Assembly (NCBI RefSeq): GCF_029168315.1
Contig: NZ_JARGYD010000003.1
Coordinates: forward strand, 248,001-312,000
Reading direction: 5' to 3'
DNA: 64,000 bases
From: Psychromarinibacter halotolerans
Lineage (GTDB): Bacteria; Pseudomonadota; Alphaproteobacteria; Rhodobacterales; Rhodobacteraceae
Below, one piece after another: positions 33,149 through 50,740 of this stretch. How positions within the stretch are numbered: position 1 is the stretch's first letter; the number at the start of each line of letters is the position of its first letter. Both the position numbers and the translations under genes were made by a program. The notes beneath the pieces were generated by a model that was not told the DNA's origin, did not search any database, and saw only the letters and a program-made list of their open reading frames with translations.

Positions 33149-34632
33149 TGCGCCAGCTCCGCCGCGATGTCCTTCGTCTGCTCGTAGAGCCGCAGGAACA
33201 GTGCATGTTGGCGGGCATGGACCTCGTGCTGTTCCGGCGCGATCGTGCGCGTCACCGGGTTCCAGCCGTCGATGTCGCCGGGCTGTGCCAGACCGACGGC
33301 GCAGGCGGCAAGGAAGGCGTCGCCATAGGACGCCCCGACCGTCCGCTCGCAGACCTGCTGCGGCACGTCGCCGATGTCCGAGGTCGCCTGAAGCCATGTG
33401 GCGTTCTGCACCCCGCCGCCGACCGCCAGCACCCGGTTCGGCGCCGCGCCGGCCTCGCGGTAGGTGTCGAACACATGCGCGGTGCCGTGCGCGATGCCCT
33501 CGATCAGCGCGCGGTACATGTCGCCGCGGGTGTGGGTCAGGTTCAGGCCGAAGAAGGTGCCGCGCGCGTTCGGATCGTGGATCGGCGTGCGTTCGCCCGA
33601 GAAGTAGGGCAGCATCAGCAGCCCGTTCGCCCCGGGCGGGCTTTCGGCGGCCTCGGCTGCGAGAGCCGGGAACGCCTTGTCGCGCGGCAGTTCGCGGGCG
33701 AAGCGGTCGCGGAACCAGTGGGTCAGCGTGCCCGAGGTGGCGAGCCCGGCCATCGAGGCATGCGTGCCCGGAAACAGCCACGGCGCATACCACAGGCGCG
33801 GGTCGGTGACGCGATCCGGCGTGACCTCGATGATGAAGACGGTCGAGCCGTACATCATCATCATGTCGCCGGGCGCGCGGACGCCGACGCTGACCGCCTC
33901 GGCCACGGCGTCGATGGTGCCGGCGGTGACCGGCGTGCCGGGGGCAAGGCCGGTTTCGGCGGCGGCGGCCTCGGTCACGTGCCCCGCGATCTCTGTGGAC
34001 CACAGCAGGCGCGGCAGGCGATCGAGCGGAACGATGTCGCCAAGGTCGTCGGTCCAGTCGCCGGTGGCCACGTCGTACAGCGGGGTGAACCCGGCGGCGG
34101 TGTAGCGGTCGATGGTATAGTCGCCGGTCAGCCGGAAGTTCAGGTAGCTGGTCGAGGTAAGAACCTTCGCGGTCTTCTCGAAAAGCTCTGGCCGGTTGCG
34201 GGCCAGCCACAGGATCTTGGGGCCGACCGACTGCGACGTCAGGGCATTGCCGCAGCGGTCTAGGATCACGTCGGCTCCGATGGTGTCGGTCAGCTCTGCG
34301 ATCTCGGCGCTGGCGCGGGTGTCGACGCCATAAAGCACGCCGTTCATCAGCGGACGGCCATCGGCGTCAACCGGCAACATGCAGGGTCCGATGGCAGAGG
34401 TCGCGATGCAGGCGATGTCGGCGGGGTCGATGCCGGAACTGTCGAGCAGCTTGCGCGTGATGGTGACGAAATCGCCCCACCAATCCTCGTCGGCGCGGTG
34501 CTCGGCCCAGCCGGGGCGCGGCACGATCATCTCGTGCGGCGCGGTGGCCTGTGCAAGGATCGCGCCCGAGGCGTCGACAAGGACGCCCTTGGATTCGAAC
34601 GTGCCGATGTCGACACCAAGCGTGCAGGTCAT
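33145..34632 (-). CDS. FGGY-family carbohydrate kinase
   Basis: The 495-residue protein has the N-terminal actin-like phosphate motif LGVDIGTFESKGVLVD. A C-terminal ATP-binding region with VLAVGGGVQNATWLQATSD and RTVGASYGDAFLAA follows. It belongs to the xylulokinase/gluconokinase superfamily; the sugar is not identified. It overlaps the M42 peptidase gene upstream and the SIS gene downstream by 4 bases. Confidence 0.92.
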   Translation of the reverse strand: MTCTLGVDIGTFESKGVLVDASGAILAQATAPHEMIVPRPGWAEHRADEDWWGDFVTITRKLLDSSGIDPADIACIATSAIGPCMLPVDADGRPLMNGVLYGVDTRASAEIAELTDTIGADVILDRCGNALTSQSVGPKILWLARNRPELFEKTAKVLTSTSYLNFRLTGDYTIDRYTAAGFTPLYDVATGDWTDDLGDIVPLDRLPRLLWSTEIAGHVTEAAAAETGLAPGTPVTAGTIDAVAEAVSVGVRAPGDMMMMYGSTVFIIEVTPDRVTDPRLWYAPWLFPGTHASMAGLATSGTLTHWFRDRFARELPRDKAFPALAAEAAESPPGANGLLMLPYFSGERTPIHDPNARGTFFGLNLTHTRGDMYRALIEGIAHGTAHVFDTYREAGAAPNRVLAVGGGVQNATWLQATSDIGDVPQQVCERTVGASYGDAFLAACAVGLAQPGDIDGWNPVTRTIAPEQHEVHARQHALFLRLYEQTKDIAAELAQ

Positions 34633-35741
34633 TCGGGGTCTCCGTCGCGCAGCAGTTGGAAGTCGGGGCCGATCCGCGAGACGGCGGCGGTCAGCAGCTG
34701 TGTCAGCTGTTCAAGGTCCGACAGATCGCACATTTCGAGGCTGGAATGCGAGTATCGCATGGGGAAACCCACGTCGATTGCGACAACCCCTTCGCCGACA
34801 AGCTGGATGTAGGACAAATCCGTCAACACCCCGACCTGCGCCGAACGTTGCAGCGGCAGGCCCTCGGCGCTGGCCGTCTGCTCGAACAGGCGCACGGCCG
34901 AGGGGTGCGGGATCACGCCGTTCAGCGTACCGCGCCCGTGGAAGGAATACAGTGACATGCCGGGGCCGCCGCCAAGCACCATCTCGCCCCGGTCCGCCAT
35001 CTCGGGGGTGTCGGTGGCAAGCATCAGGTCGACCTGTACAGCGATGTCGGGCTTCAGCGCCTGCCCCGCCACCTGCGCGCCGCGCAGGTTGAATTCCTCT
35101 TGCGTTGTGAAGACGACATGCACGGTCGGGCCACCCACGCGATCCGACAGCGCGCGGGCCAGTTCCAACAGCACGGCACAGCCTGCGCGATCATCGACCG
35201 AGGTGCCCGCAATGCGGTTCCCAGCCAGCGGCAGGACATCGGGGCGGTAGACGACCGGCGTTCCGATACGAATGCCCGCCGCCTCGACCGCCGCCTTCGA
35301 CCCGTGGCCGGTGTCGATCCGAAGGTCGGCTGCCTTGGCCACCGAGTATTTCTCGTCGGGCTGGGTGGCGTGGTGCGACTTGTTGTAGATGATCCCGGGG
35401 ACGTCGGCTGCATCGGTGCACAGCAGGACCGCCTGCGAGACAAGCGCCCGTTCCGGCACGCCACCCAGTCGTTCCACGCGGATCATGCCGTCGTCTTCGA
35501 CCTTGCGCACGATGAAGCCAAGTTGATCCATATGCGTGAAGATCATCACGGTCGGGGCGTCGAAGCCACCGTCGAACGTCGCGATCAGGTTGCCCAAGCG
35601 GTCGGACCGACTGTCGATCCCGCATTCCGCCAGCCGCGCCGCGATGGCCCGACGAACGCGGTCCTCGTGCCCGGACAGCCCGGGAATCCGCATCAGGTCT
35701 TCAAGGTCGCGCCGAAGCCTTGCGGACATGTCAGACGCCAT
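34629..35741 (-). CDS. M42-family metallo-aminopeptidase
   Basis: The 370-residue protein has M42 metal-site blocks: HMDQLGFIVR (near 68), GTSVDDRAGCAVLLELA (near 178), the catalytic TTQEEFNLRG (near 214) and VDLMLATDTP. It is a dinuclear metal-dependent aminopeptidase or deacylase. I start it at ATG 35741, 7 bases after GAGG; an ATG at 35777 would add 12 residues without a ribosome site. It heads the operon with kinase, SIS and creatininase. 35778-35961 has no gene. Confidence 0.9.
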   Translation of the reverse strand: MASDMSARLRRDLEDLMRIPGLSGHEDRVRRAIAARLAECGIDSRSDRLGNLIATFDGGFDAPTVMIFTHMDQLGFIVRKVEDDGMIRVERLGGVPERALVSQAVLLCTDAADVPGIIYNKSHHATQPDEKYSVAKAADLRIDTGHGSKAAVEAAGIRIGTPVVYRPDVLPLAGNRIAGTSVDDRAGCAVLLELARALSDRVGGPTVHVVFTTQEEFNLRGAQVAGQALKPDIAVQVDLMLATDTPEMADRGEMVLGGGPGMSLYSFHGRGTLNGVIPHPSAVRLFEQTASAEGLPLQRSAQVGVLTDLSYIQLVGEGVVAIDVGFPMRYSHSSLEMCDLSDLEQLTQLLTAAVSRIGPDFQLLRDGDPE

Positions 35742-35961
35742 GCGGCGGCCTCGCAGGTCGGCAAGCTGAACGGGCATCGGGCACGGCGGCGGGCGTGCGT
35801 GCGGCTGACACGACTGCGACGCCGGTCCCGGCGGTGAACGTGAACATGGCTCCTCCCTTCGGCGCGGACGCCTTCGGAAGCAGCCTACTCAGGTTCACAT
35901 GCGAAGGGAAAGGGGGCAGCGACCGCCGCGCGCCGCTTGGCGCGGGCGGCCTGACTGCGGA

Positions 35962-36822
35962 TCAGAGCGCGACCTTGCGGCTTTCGTCGATGTAGATCTC
36001 GCGCAGCCGCGCCGCGATCGGGCCGGGCTTGCCGCCCGCGACGGGGACGCCGTCGATCTCGACCACCGGCATCACGAAGGCCGAGGCCGAGGTAAAGAAC
36101 GCCTCGTCGGCGGACTGCGCCTCGTCGATGGTGAAGGCGCGTTCCTCGACTTCCATCTGCGCTTCGCGCGCCATCTGAAGAACGGCGGCACGGGTGATGC
36201 CGTGCAGAATGTCGGTCGACAGTTCACGCGTGATGATCTTGTTGCCCTTCACGATATAGGCGTTGTTCGAGGTTCCCTCGGTCACCTTGCCGTCCTCGAC
36301 CATCCACGCGTCGTCGCATCCGGCGGCCTTGGCCATCATCTTGCCCATAGACGGGTACAGCAGCTGTACCGTCTTGATGTCGCGGCGGCCCCAGCGGACG
36401 TCCGGCACCGAGATGACCTTGATGCCGGTCTTCGCGGTCGGGTTGTCGGCCAGACCGGGCTTGTTCTGCGTGAACAGCACCAGCGTCGGCGGCACGTCGG
36501 CAGCGGGATAGGCGAAATCGCGGTCGCCGGGCGCGCCGCGCGTGATCTGAAGGTACACAAGCCCCTCGTCGATGCCGTTCTTCGCGACCAGTTCGCGATG
36601 GATCTCCAGCAGTTCGTCGCTGGTCGCCGGGGCCTTCATCTCAAGCTCGTTCAGCGAGCGTTCCAGCCGCTTGGCGTGACCGTCGAAATCGACCAGCTTG
36701 CCGTCCAGAACGCTTGTCACCTCGTAAACGCCGTCCGCGAACAGGAAGCCGCGGTCGAAGACAGAGACCTTCGCCTCGGTTTCGGGCAGGTACTCTCCAT
36801 TGACGTAAACGGTACGGGTCAT
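35962..36822 (-). CDS. D-amino-acid transaminase
   Basis: The 286-residue class IV aminotransferase has the branched-chain/D-Ala fold with FDRGFLFADGVYEVT, a likely PLP lysine in RRDIKTVQLLYPS and the phosphate-binding VTEGTSNNAYIV. Features such as RGFLFADGVYE favour D-alanine transaminase over IlvE. It interconverts D-amino acids and 2-oxo acids. The start follows AAGGAGA. It is probably transcribed alone. Confidence 0.87.
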   Translation of the reverse strand: MTRTVYVNGEYLPETEAKVSVFDRGFLFADGVYEVTSVLDGKLVDFDGHAKRLERSLNELEMKAPATSDELLEIHRELVAKNGIDEGLVYLQITRGAPGDRDFAYPAADVPPTLVLFTQNKPGLADNPTAKTGIKVISVPDVRWGRRDIKTVQLLYPSMGKMMAKAAGCDDAWMVEDGKVTEGTSNNAYIVKGNKIITRELSTDILHGITRAAVLQMAREAQMEVEERAFTIDEAQSADEAFFTSASAFVMPVVEIDGVPVAGGKPGPIAARLREIYIDESRKVAL

Positions 36823-36900
36823 CGGCGGTCTCCTTGGCTGAGTCCCGTCCTACATGCCGCGCCGCAGCGGCAAGGGAAAGGGGAAACCGCGAGGTGGCTG

Positions 36901-37755
36901 CTAGCCGCCCGCAACATGGCGGGCCGCTGCGGCATTCGCCGTCGCCGCCGCGTCGGACAGCGGCGCGCCGCGCATCAGCGCCGCCACCAGCGCCCCGATG
37001 AAATGGTCCCCGGCGCCGTGGGCCGACACGACCCGCACCGGAACGCCCGGCACCACGCCGGATGCCTCGGCAGAGGCGAACGCCACCCCGGCCCCGCCAG
37101 CGGTCACCACGGCGGCAGGCACGCGCCCCGTCAGCGCGCGCGCCGCGGCAAGCGCATCCTCCAAAGTGCCGACGGGCGCGCCGCAGATCGCCTCTGCCTC
37201 GGGCTGATTGACGACAAGAATGTCCACCAACGCCAACAGCGCATCCGGCATCGCGCGCATCGGCGCCGCGTTCAGGCAGACCCGTGCGCCATGCGCCCGC
37301 GCCGCGGTGGCAGCGGCTAGGTTGACGGCCTCGGGCACCTCGTTCTGTAGCAGCAGGAAGGCCGCGTCGTTCCATAAGGCCGGGTCCGCGACGACAGCCG
37401 GGGCGATGGCAAGGTTCGCGCCCGACACGATAGCGGCGGCATAGTCGCCCGCGTCGTCACCGATGGCCACGCTCATCCCCGAACCGGTGCCAGCAACCCG
37501 CGCCACGTTTTCCGCCGACACGCCGCCCGCGGCCAGCCGGTCCAGCAGAAAGGGCGCAAAGTCATCGTCCCCCACGGCCGAGACCATGCGGACGTCACAG
37601 CCCTGCCCCGCCAGCGCAACGGCCTGATTTCCGCCCTTGCCGCCGAACTTGGGGGACCACGCCCGCGCGGTCACCGTCTCGCCTGCGGCCGGACGGTGCG
37701 GCGCATCCACGAAGATGTCGTAGTGCAGGCTGCCGACGACCACCGCGACGGCCAT
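36901..37755 (-). CDS. PfkB-family (ribokinase-like) carbohydrate kinase
   Basis: The 284-residue kinase has the N-terminal PfkB signature GGKGGNQAVALAGQG (about 34-48) and the C-terminal AHGAGDHFIGALVAALMRG with the catalytic Asp. The histidine after GAGD is unusual, since T, A or S is more common. It should phosphorylate a furanose sugar or nucleoside. It starts 3 bases after the stop of the TIM-barrel gene, so the two act together. Confidence 0.9.
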   Translation of the reverse strand: MAVAVVVGSLHYDIFVDAPHRPAAGETVTARAWSPKFGGKGGNQAVALAGQGCDVRMVSAVGDDDFAPFLLDRLAAGGVSAENVARVAGTGSGMSVAIGDDAGDYAAAIVSGANLAIAPAVVADPALWNDAAFLLLQNEVPEAVNLAAATAARAHGARVCLNAAPMRAMPDALLALVDILVVNQPEAEAICGAPVGTLEDALAAARALTGRVPAAVVTAGGAGVAFASAEASGVVPGVPVRVVSAHGAGDHFIGALVAALMRGAPLSDAAATANAAAARHVAGG

Positions 37756-37758
37756 CGC

Positions 37759-38736
37759 CTATTCCCCGCCCATGATCCGCTGCACCGCGCGCTGGCTGCG
37801 CGGCGAATCCTGCGCCGCGATCGCCTCGTGCAGGGCGTTGTCGCCCGCCACCCGCTTTGCCATCGCGATCAGCCGTTCGGTGACCTCGATGTTGGTGGCA
37901 CATTCCTCGACCGGGTCGATGCCCGAGGCATCGGGGAAGGTGTCGAAGTAGATCACACCGTCGAACCCGTCGCGCGTGATCTGCCACAGCAGTTCCAGCG
38001 TCGCCTGCGGATGGACTGACCCGACCATCAGCCCGTCGTCGCGCTTGCCATAGCCATCGTTTAGGTGCACCCCCAGCAGGCGGGAGCGCCGAGAGATCAG
38101 CGTCGCGGCGAAGGCGGGCATCTCGTCGGCGTAAAGAACGTGGGCAAAGTCCAAAGTCACGCCAAGGTTCGGCAGGCCGACCTCGTCGATGGCCAGCAGC
38201 GTCGTGGCGACATCGGGCATCAGCGCGTAAGACCGTGGTTCGTTCGGCTTGTACTCGATCGAGATCATGCATTCGGGCGCGTGGGCCGCCACCTCGCGGA
38301 TGCCAGAGACCTCGTCCTCCCACATGCGGGCGTAATCGCCCTGAAAGCTGTAATCGAAGCCGTCCTGCCCCAGCCACAGCGTCATCAGCGGGGCGCCCAT
38401 CTCTAGCGCGGCATCAATGCCCGCCTTGGTCTGGTCGATGGCCTCTTGCCGCACCGCGCGGTCGGGATGCGTGAAGGCGCCAAGCTTGAAGGCGGGGTTG
38501 GTATAGTACCGCATCGCCAGCCCGTTCACCTCTAGCCCGCAGTCGCGGATCGCCGCGGCGGTGTCGGCGGGGGCGCCGGGGACGTGATCGGGATAGTTCA
38601 GGTCGACATGGGTCAGGCCCGGCACCTTCGTGGCGCGATGCGCGCACATCAGCGCGGTCGGCTTGCCCTTCAGGTCAGGCCATTCCGTCTCTGCCCGTGC
38701 GGCAAAGGAATTCAGGCGGGTCGCAAACTTGGTCAC
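37759..38736 (-). CDS. Xylose isomerase-like TIM barrel protein
   Basis: The 325-residue protein fits the xylose-isomerase-like TIM barrel superfamily, with metal-ligand-like residues in ISIEYKPNEPR, VTLDFAHVLYADEMP and LLGVHLNDGYGKRDDG. It is an aldose/ketose isomerase or epimerase of unknown specificity. The start is a GTG at 38736 after a strong GGAGGAGA site. It is first in a pair with the PfkB kinase. Confidence 0.87.
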   Translation of the reverse strand: MTKFATRLNSFAARAETEWPDLKGKPTALMCAHRATKVPGLTHVDLNYPDHVPGAPADTAAAIRDCGLEVNGLAMRYYTNPAFKLGAFTHPDRAVRQEAIDQTKAGIDAALEMGAPLMTLWLGQDGFDYSFQGDYARMWEDEVSGIREVAAHAPECMISIEYKPNEPRSYALMPDVATTLLAIDEVGLPNLGVTLDFAHVLYADEMPAFAATLISRRSRLLGVHLNDGYGKRDDGLMVGSVHPQATLELLWQITRDGFDGVIYFDTFPDASGIDPVEECATNIEVTERLIAMAKRVAGDNALHEAIAAQDSPRSQRAVQRIMGGE

Positions 38737-38833
38737 CGGTCTCTCCTCCCCGGCACCCGCCCTGATCGAGCGGGCGCCCCCTGTATCATCGTCCGCCCCG
38801 CAGGGTCCTCCCGGACGTATCGGCGTCAGGCCG

Positions 38834-40663
38834 TCAGATCTGCCGAACCGCGCCCTTCGCGGCGCTGGTGGTCAGCGCGGCATAAGCCTTCAGCGCGGTC
38901 GTGACCTTGCGCTTGCGCTTTTGGGCCGGCTGCCAGCCTTTCTCTTCCTGCGCCTCGCGGCGCGCCGCCAGCGTGGCATCGTCGACGGCAAGGTTGATCG
39001 TCCGGTTCGGGATGTCGATCTCGATCAGGTCGCCCTGCTCGACCAGCCCGATGGTGCCGCCCTCGGCCGCCTCGGGAGAGACGTGACCAATCGACAACCC
39101 CGAGGACCCGCCCGAGAAGCGGCCATCGGTGACCAGCGCACAGGCTTTGCCCAGACCTTTCGATTTCAGATAGCTGGTCGGGTACAGCATTTCCTGCATC
39201 CCCGGCCCGCCGCGCGGTCCTTCGTAACGGATCAGCACGACCTCGCCTTCCTTCACCTTGCCGGTCAGGATTCCCGACACGGCATCGTCCTGCGACTCGA
39301 AGATGTGGGCGGGACCGCTGAACTTCAGGATCGATTCATCGACACCGGCGGTCTTCACGATGCAGCCGTCCTCGGCAAGGTTGCCGTACAGCACGGCAAG
39401 CCCGCCGTCTTGGCTGAACGCATGCTCTTTCGCGCGGATCACGCCACCTTCGCGGTCAAGGTCGACCGACGGATACCGACGGTCCTGGCTGAAGGCGACC
39501 TGAGTCGGCACGCCACCCGGCGCGGCCGAGAAGAATTCGTGCACGGAATTCGCCTTGGTCTGCTTGACGTCCCAGCGTTCCAGCGCCTCGGCCATCGTGC
39601 CCGAGTGGACGGTATTGACCGTCGTGTCCAGCAGGCCCGCGCGATCCAGTTCGCCAAGGATCGCCATGATGCCGCCGGCGCGGTGCACGTCCTCCATGTG
39701 GACGTCGTCCTTGGCGGGCGCGACCTTGCACAGGCACGGGACCTTGCGCGACAGCCGGTCGATGTCGGCCATCGAGAATTCGACCTCGCCCTCGTGCGCG
39801 GCGGCCAGCAGGTGCAGCACGGTGTTGGTCGAACCGCCCATCGCGATATCAAGGCTCATCGCGTTCTGGAACGCCTCGAACGTGGCGATGTTGCGCGGCA
39901 GGACGGTGGCGTCTTCACCTTCGTAATAGCGTTTCGCGAGATCGACGATCAGGTGGCCCGCCTCGACGAACAGCCGCTTGCGGTCGGCGTGGGTCGCCAG
40001 CGTCGAGCCGTTGCCCGGCAGCGACAGGCCCAAAGCCTCGGTCAGGCAGTTCATCGAGTTCGCGGTGAACATGCCCGAGCACGACCCACAGGTCGGGCAC
40101 GCCGCCTGCTCGATCGCCTCGACCTGTTCGTCGGTGTACTTGTCGTCGGCGGCGGCAACCATCGCGTCGACAAGGTCCAGCGCCTTTTCCTTGCCTTCCC
40201 ACTCGACCTTGCCGGCCTCCATCGGGCCGCCGGACACGAAGACCACGGGAATGTTCAGGCGCATCGCGGCCATCAGCATGCCGGGGGTGATCTTGTCGCA
40301 GTTCGAGATGCAGACCATCGCGTCGGCGCAGTGCGCGTTGACCATGTACTCGACCGAGTCGGCGATGATCTCGCGCGAGGGAAGCGAGTACAGCATCCCG
40401 TCGTGGCCCATCGCGATGCCGTCGTCGACGGCGATGGTGTTGAATTCCTTGGCGACCCCGCCGGCGGCCTCGACCTCGCGCGCGACCATCTGGCCCAAGT
40501 CCTTCAGGTGGACGTGGCCGGGGACGAACTGGGTGAAGCTGTTCACGATGGCAATGATCGGCTTGCCGAAGTCGTCATCCTTCATGCCGGTCGCACGCCA
40601 AAGGCCGCGGGCCCCGGCCATGTTGCGGCCATGCGTGGTGGTGCGGGAACGGTAATAGGGCAT
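38834..40663 (-). CDS. ilvD: Dihydroxy-acid dehydratase
   Basis: The 609-residue enzyme keeps the iron-sulfur cysteines in CISNCDKITPG and CPTCGSCSGMFTANSMNCL and ends with the usual C-terminal domain. It makes 2-keto acids for valine, leucine and isoleucine synthesis. The ATG at 40663 follows GGAGGA. The gene is monocistronic as far as can be seen. Confidence 0.97.
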   Translation of the reverse strand: MPYYRSRTTTHGRNMAGARGLWRATGMKDDDFGKPIIAIVNSFTQFVPGHVHLKDLGQMVAREVEAAGGVAKEFNTIAVDDGIAMGHDGMLYSLPSREIIADSVEYMVNAHCADAMVCISNCDKITPGMLMAAMRLNIPVVFVSGGPMEAGKVEWEGKEKALDLVDAMVAAADDKYTDEQVEAIEQAACPTCGSCSGMFTANSMNCLTEALGLSLPGNGSTLATHADRKRLFVEAGHLIVDLAKRYYEGEDATVLPRNIATFEAFQNAMSLDIAMGGSTNTVLHLLAAAHEGEVEFSMADIDRLSRKVPCLCKVAPAKDDVHMEDVHRAGGIMAILGELDRAGLLDTTVNTVHSGTMAEALERWDVKQTKANSVHEFFSAAPGGVPTQVAFSQDRRYPSVDLDREGGVIRAKEHAFSQDGGLAVLYGNLAEDGCIVKTAGVDESILKFSGPAHIFESQDDAVSGILTGKVKEGEVVLIRYEGPRGGPGMQEMLYPTSYLKSKGLGKACALVTDGRFSGGSSGLSIGHVSPEAAEGGTIGLVEQGDLIEIDIPNRTINLAVDDATLAARREAQEEKGWQPAQKRKRKVTTALKAYAALTTSAAKGAVRQI

Positions 40664-40871
40664 TGCTGATCCTCCGGGCTAGCGGGAAGGTCTTAGCGCA
40701 GGATCGGGGCGAATACCATAAGCGGAGTCGACGGATCAGCTTTCGGGGCGCGCAGGGGGGACAGTGCCGGGCTGGGGCTTGGGGGGTGAAGGAATGGTGT
40801 GTCCGCGGACTGGGGTTGGTCGGGTTTGCGGCATGAACCAGACGCAGTCGTCCAACGCAATCTCGAGTGCG

Positions 40872-41783
40872 TCAAAGATGCTCTAGCAGAAATGCCTTCT
40901 GGAGACGCGACGCTTCGTCGAACAATTCGGACGGATGCCACAACAGCCCAAAATGCCCGCCCGCAATCTCGTGCTTTTGCTTGGGTCCCGGGAGCAGGTC
41001 GTAGACATGGCGCGCGACCTCGGGGTTGGCGGCGGGTATTTCGTCTTCGAACGACAGCATCACAAGGGTGGGCACCTTAACGTGAGGCGCGCAGTGCGAC
41101 ACGTTGTAGGCCGTGTCCAGTTGTATGCTAGAGACCTGGCAATCGTTTTCCCATCCGCTATTCAGCCGCGCCCCGTGTTCGATGAACCACCGCCAGGCCG
41201 TCAGTTCGTCGAAATTGCTCGGCTGGCGCATCGGGTCAGGCATGACCACGGGCAACCGCAGGCTTGTCTGGCGCGGCAAGCCAAGGATGTCGTCCGAATC
41301 CAGTATTCTGGAATACTCCGCGATGGCCCGGCCTTCGGTGTCGGATGGCAGAATTTCTCTGCCAAAACCCGGGCACTGAATAACGACGGCGGCAGGTCGA
41401 TCGTCCACCGCCGCAACGAGAAGCGAGACGTCACCCGATAGGCTGTCACCCCAGATGGCGATGCGATTTGCATCAATGTCCGACCGCTCGGAAAGGGCGG
41501 TCAGCGCGTCGCGATAGCCTTTGGCTTGAAAGAAAATGTTGACGTCACGGCGAGGTTCGCCCTCGCTCGCGCCGAAGCCCCGGTGGTCGTAGACTAGGGC
41601 GGCAATCCCGGCTTCCGCGAAGGCCTCGGCGTACTTATCAATCGTCATAGTGCGCGTCGCCGTGAACCCGTGGGCCATGATGACCGCCGGCAGATCGTCT
41701 TGTTTGCCGGCCGGCAAATACAGCCATCCTCGCAACGTTGCACCGAGGGAGTGAAAATTAAAATCTTCCCGAGAGTAATGCAT
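40872..41783 (-). CDS. Alpha/beta hydrolase
   Basis: The 303-residue protein has AVIMAHGFTATRTM (oxyanion-hole region, about 35-48) and the nucleophile elbow WGDSLSGDVS (Ser near 112). A late acid in LSFEDEIPAA and a histidine in AGGHFGLLWHP complete a triad. The elbow GDSLS deviates from GxSxG. Substrate is unknown. I start it at ATG 41783 (a TTG at 41801 is possible). The gene and its upstream flank are A/T-richer than the neighbourhood, suggesting recent acquisition. Confidence 0.8.
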   Translation of the reverse strand: MHYSREDFNFHSLGATLRGWLYLPAGKQDDLPAVIMAHGFTATRTMTIDKYAEAFAEAGIAALVYDHRGFGASEGEPRRDVNIFFQAKGYRDALTALSERSDIDANRIAIWGDSLSGDVSLLVAAVDDRPAAVVIQCPGFGREILPSDTEGRAIAEYSRILDSDDILGLPRQTSLRLPVVMPDPMRQPSNFDELTAWRWFIEHGARLNSGWENDCQVSSIQLDTAYNVSHCAPHVKVPTLVMLSFEDEIPAANPEVARHVYDLLPGPKQKHEIAGGHFGLLWHPSELFDEASRLQKAFLLEHL

Positions 41784-41960
41784 ATCTAAGCCCAAGCCCA
41801 ATCAATCCGCAAAGAAAATTAAGCATGCCGTGCCGCACACCTCAAGATTTTTGGCAGAAACTACATTGGCGCTTTCTAAGGCTGCGTGACATTAGCCCCG
41901 AACCCGACCTTCCCCGCGTGATGCCCGACATGCCATGACGTACCCACCCGTGGACACCGC

Positions 41961-41998
41961 CAAAGAAAAACGCCCCGCTCGTTTCCAAGCGGGGCGTT
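41961..41998 (-). terminator. Intrinsic terminator of rpoC
   Basis: An 11-bp stem (AACGCCCCGCT / AGCGGGGCGTT) at 41969-41998 is followed on the minus strand by a T-rich run (TTTTTCTTTG) and lies 25 bases after the rpoC stop. Confidence 0.9.
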
Positions 41999-42023
41999 CT
42001 GTTCACTCAGGATCGGTCAGCGA

Positions 42024-46265
<4,242 letters not shown>

Positions 46266-46300
46266 ATCGAATTCCTAATCAGGGGCGTTGGGAGGGGGAC

Positions 46301-46340
46301 GGTGCGTGGAAGACACGCACCCTACGGTTGGTAGGGTGCG
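46301..46340 (-). promoter_or_regulatory. Alternative hairpins between rpoB and rpoC
   Basis: One hairpin pairs GGTGCGTG with CACGCACC (46301-46321). A second pairs CGCACCCTAC with GTAGGGTGCG (46316-46340). They share CGCACC, so only one can form at a time. No T run follows. Similar GGGTGCG palindromes are dispersed in Rhodobacterales genomes. Confidence 0.6.
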
Positions 46341-46356
46341 CGCTTGTCGCGCAGCG

Positions 46357-50493
<4,137 letters not shown>

Positions 50494-50581
50494 AAGGGAA
50501 TACACCTCTCATCATAGCAAACGCGGCGCCGTCGGGGCTTCGGCAACGCGCCCTTGGGTCAGGTGGGACCGATCTATCCCT

Positions 50582-50734
50582 GGCAGCCGTCCCACCGGCT
50601 GCCGCCCGATCGGTTTCCGCACCTTAGGAAGGGCTCTGGGCTGCAAAGCCCTTCCTGAGACGCGGATGGCTGGACCCGGAAAACACCCGGATCCAGCCGC
50701 GTTCGAACTTCTCATCCGTTCCACATGGGAACGG
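50582..50734 (-). promoter_or_regulatory. Structured spacer between rplL and rpoB
   Basis: Four strong hairpins stand in series: 50716-50734 (7 bp), 50668-50698 (GGCTGGA stem with inner CCGG), 50626-50656 (10 bp, AGGAAGGGCT / AGCCCTTCCT) and 50582-50603 (8 bp, GGCAGCCG / CGGCTGCC). None has a T run. This is the place where other bacteria attenuate or process rplL-rpoB mRNA. It may correspond to the published Rhodobacterales rpoB-associated RNA motif, which I cannot verify. Confidence 0.65.
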
Positions 50735-50740
50735 CGGAAA

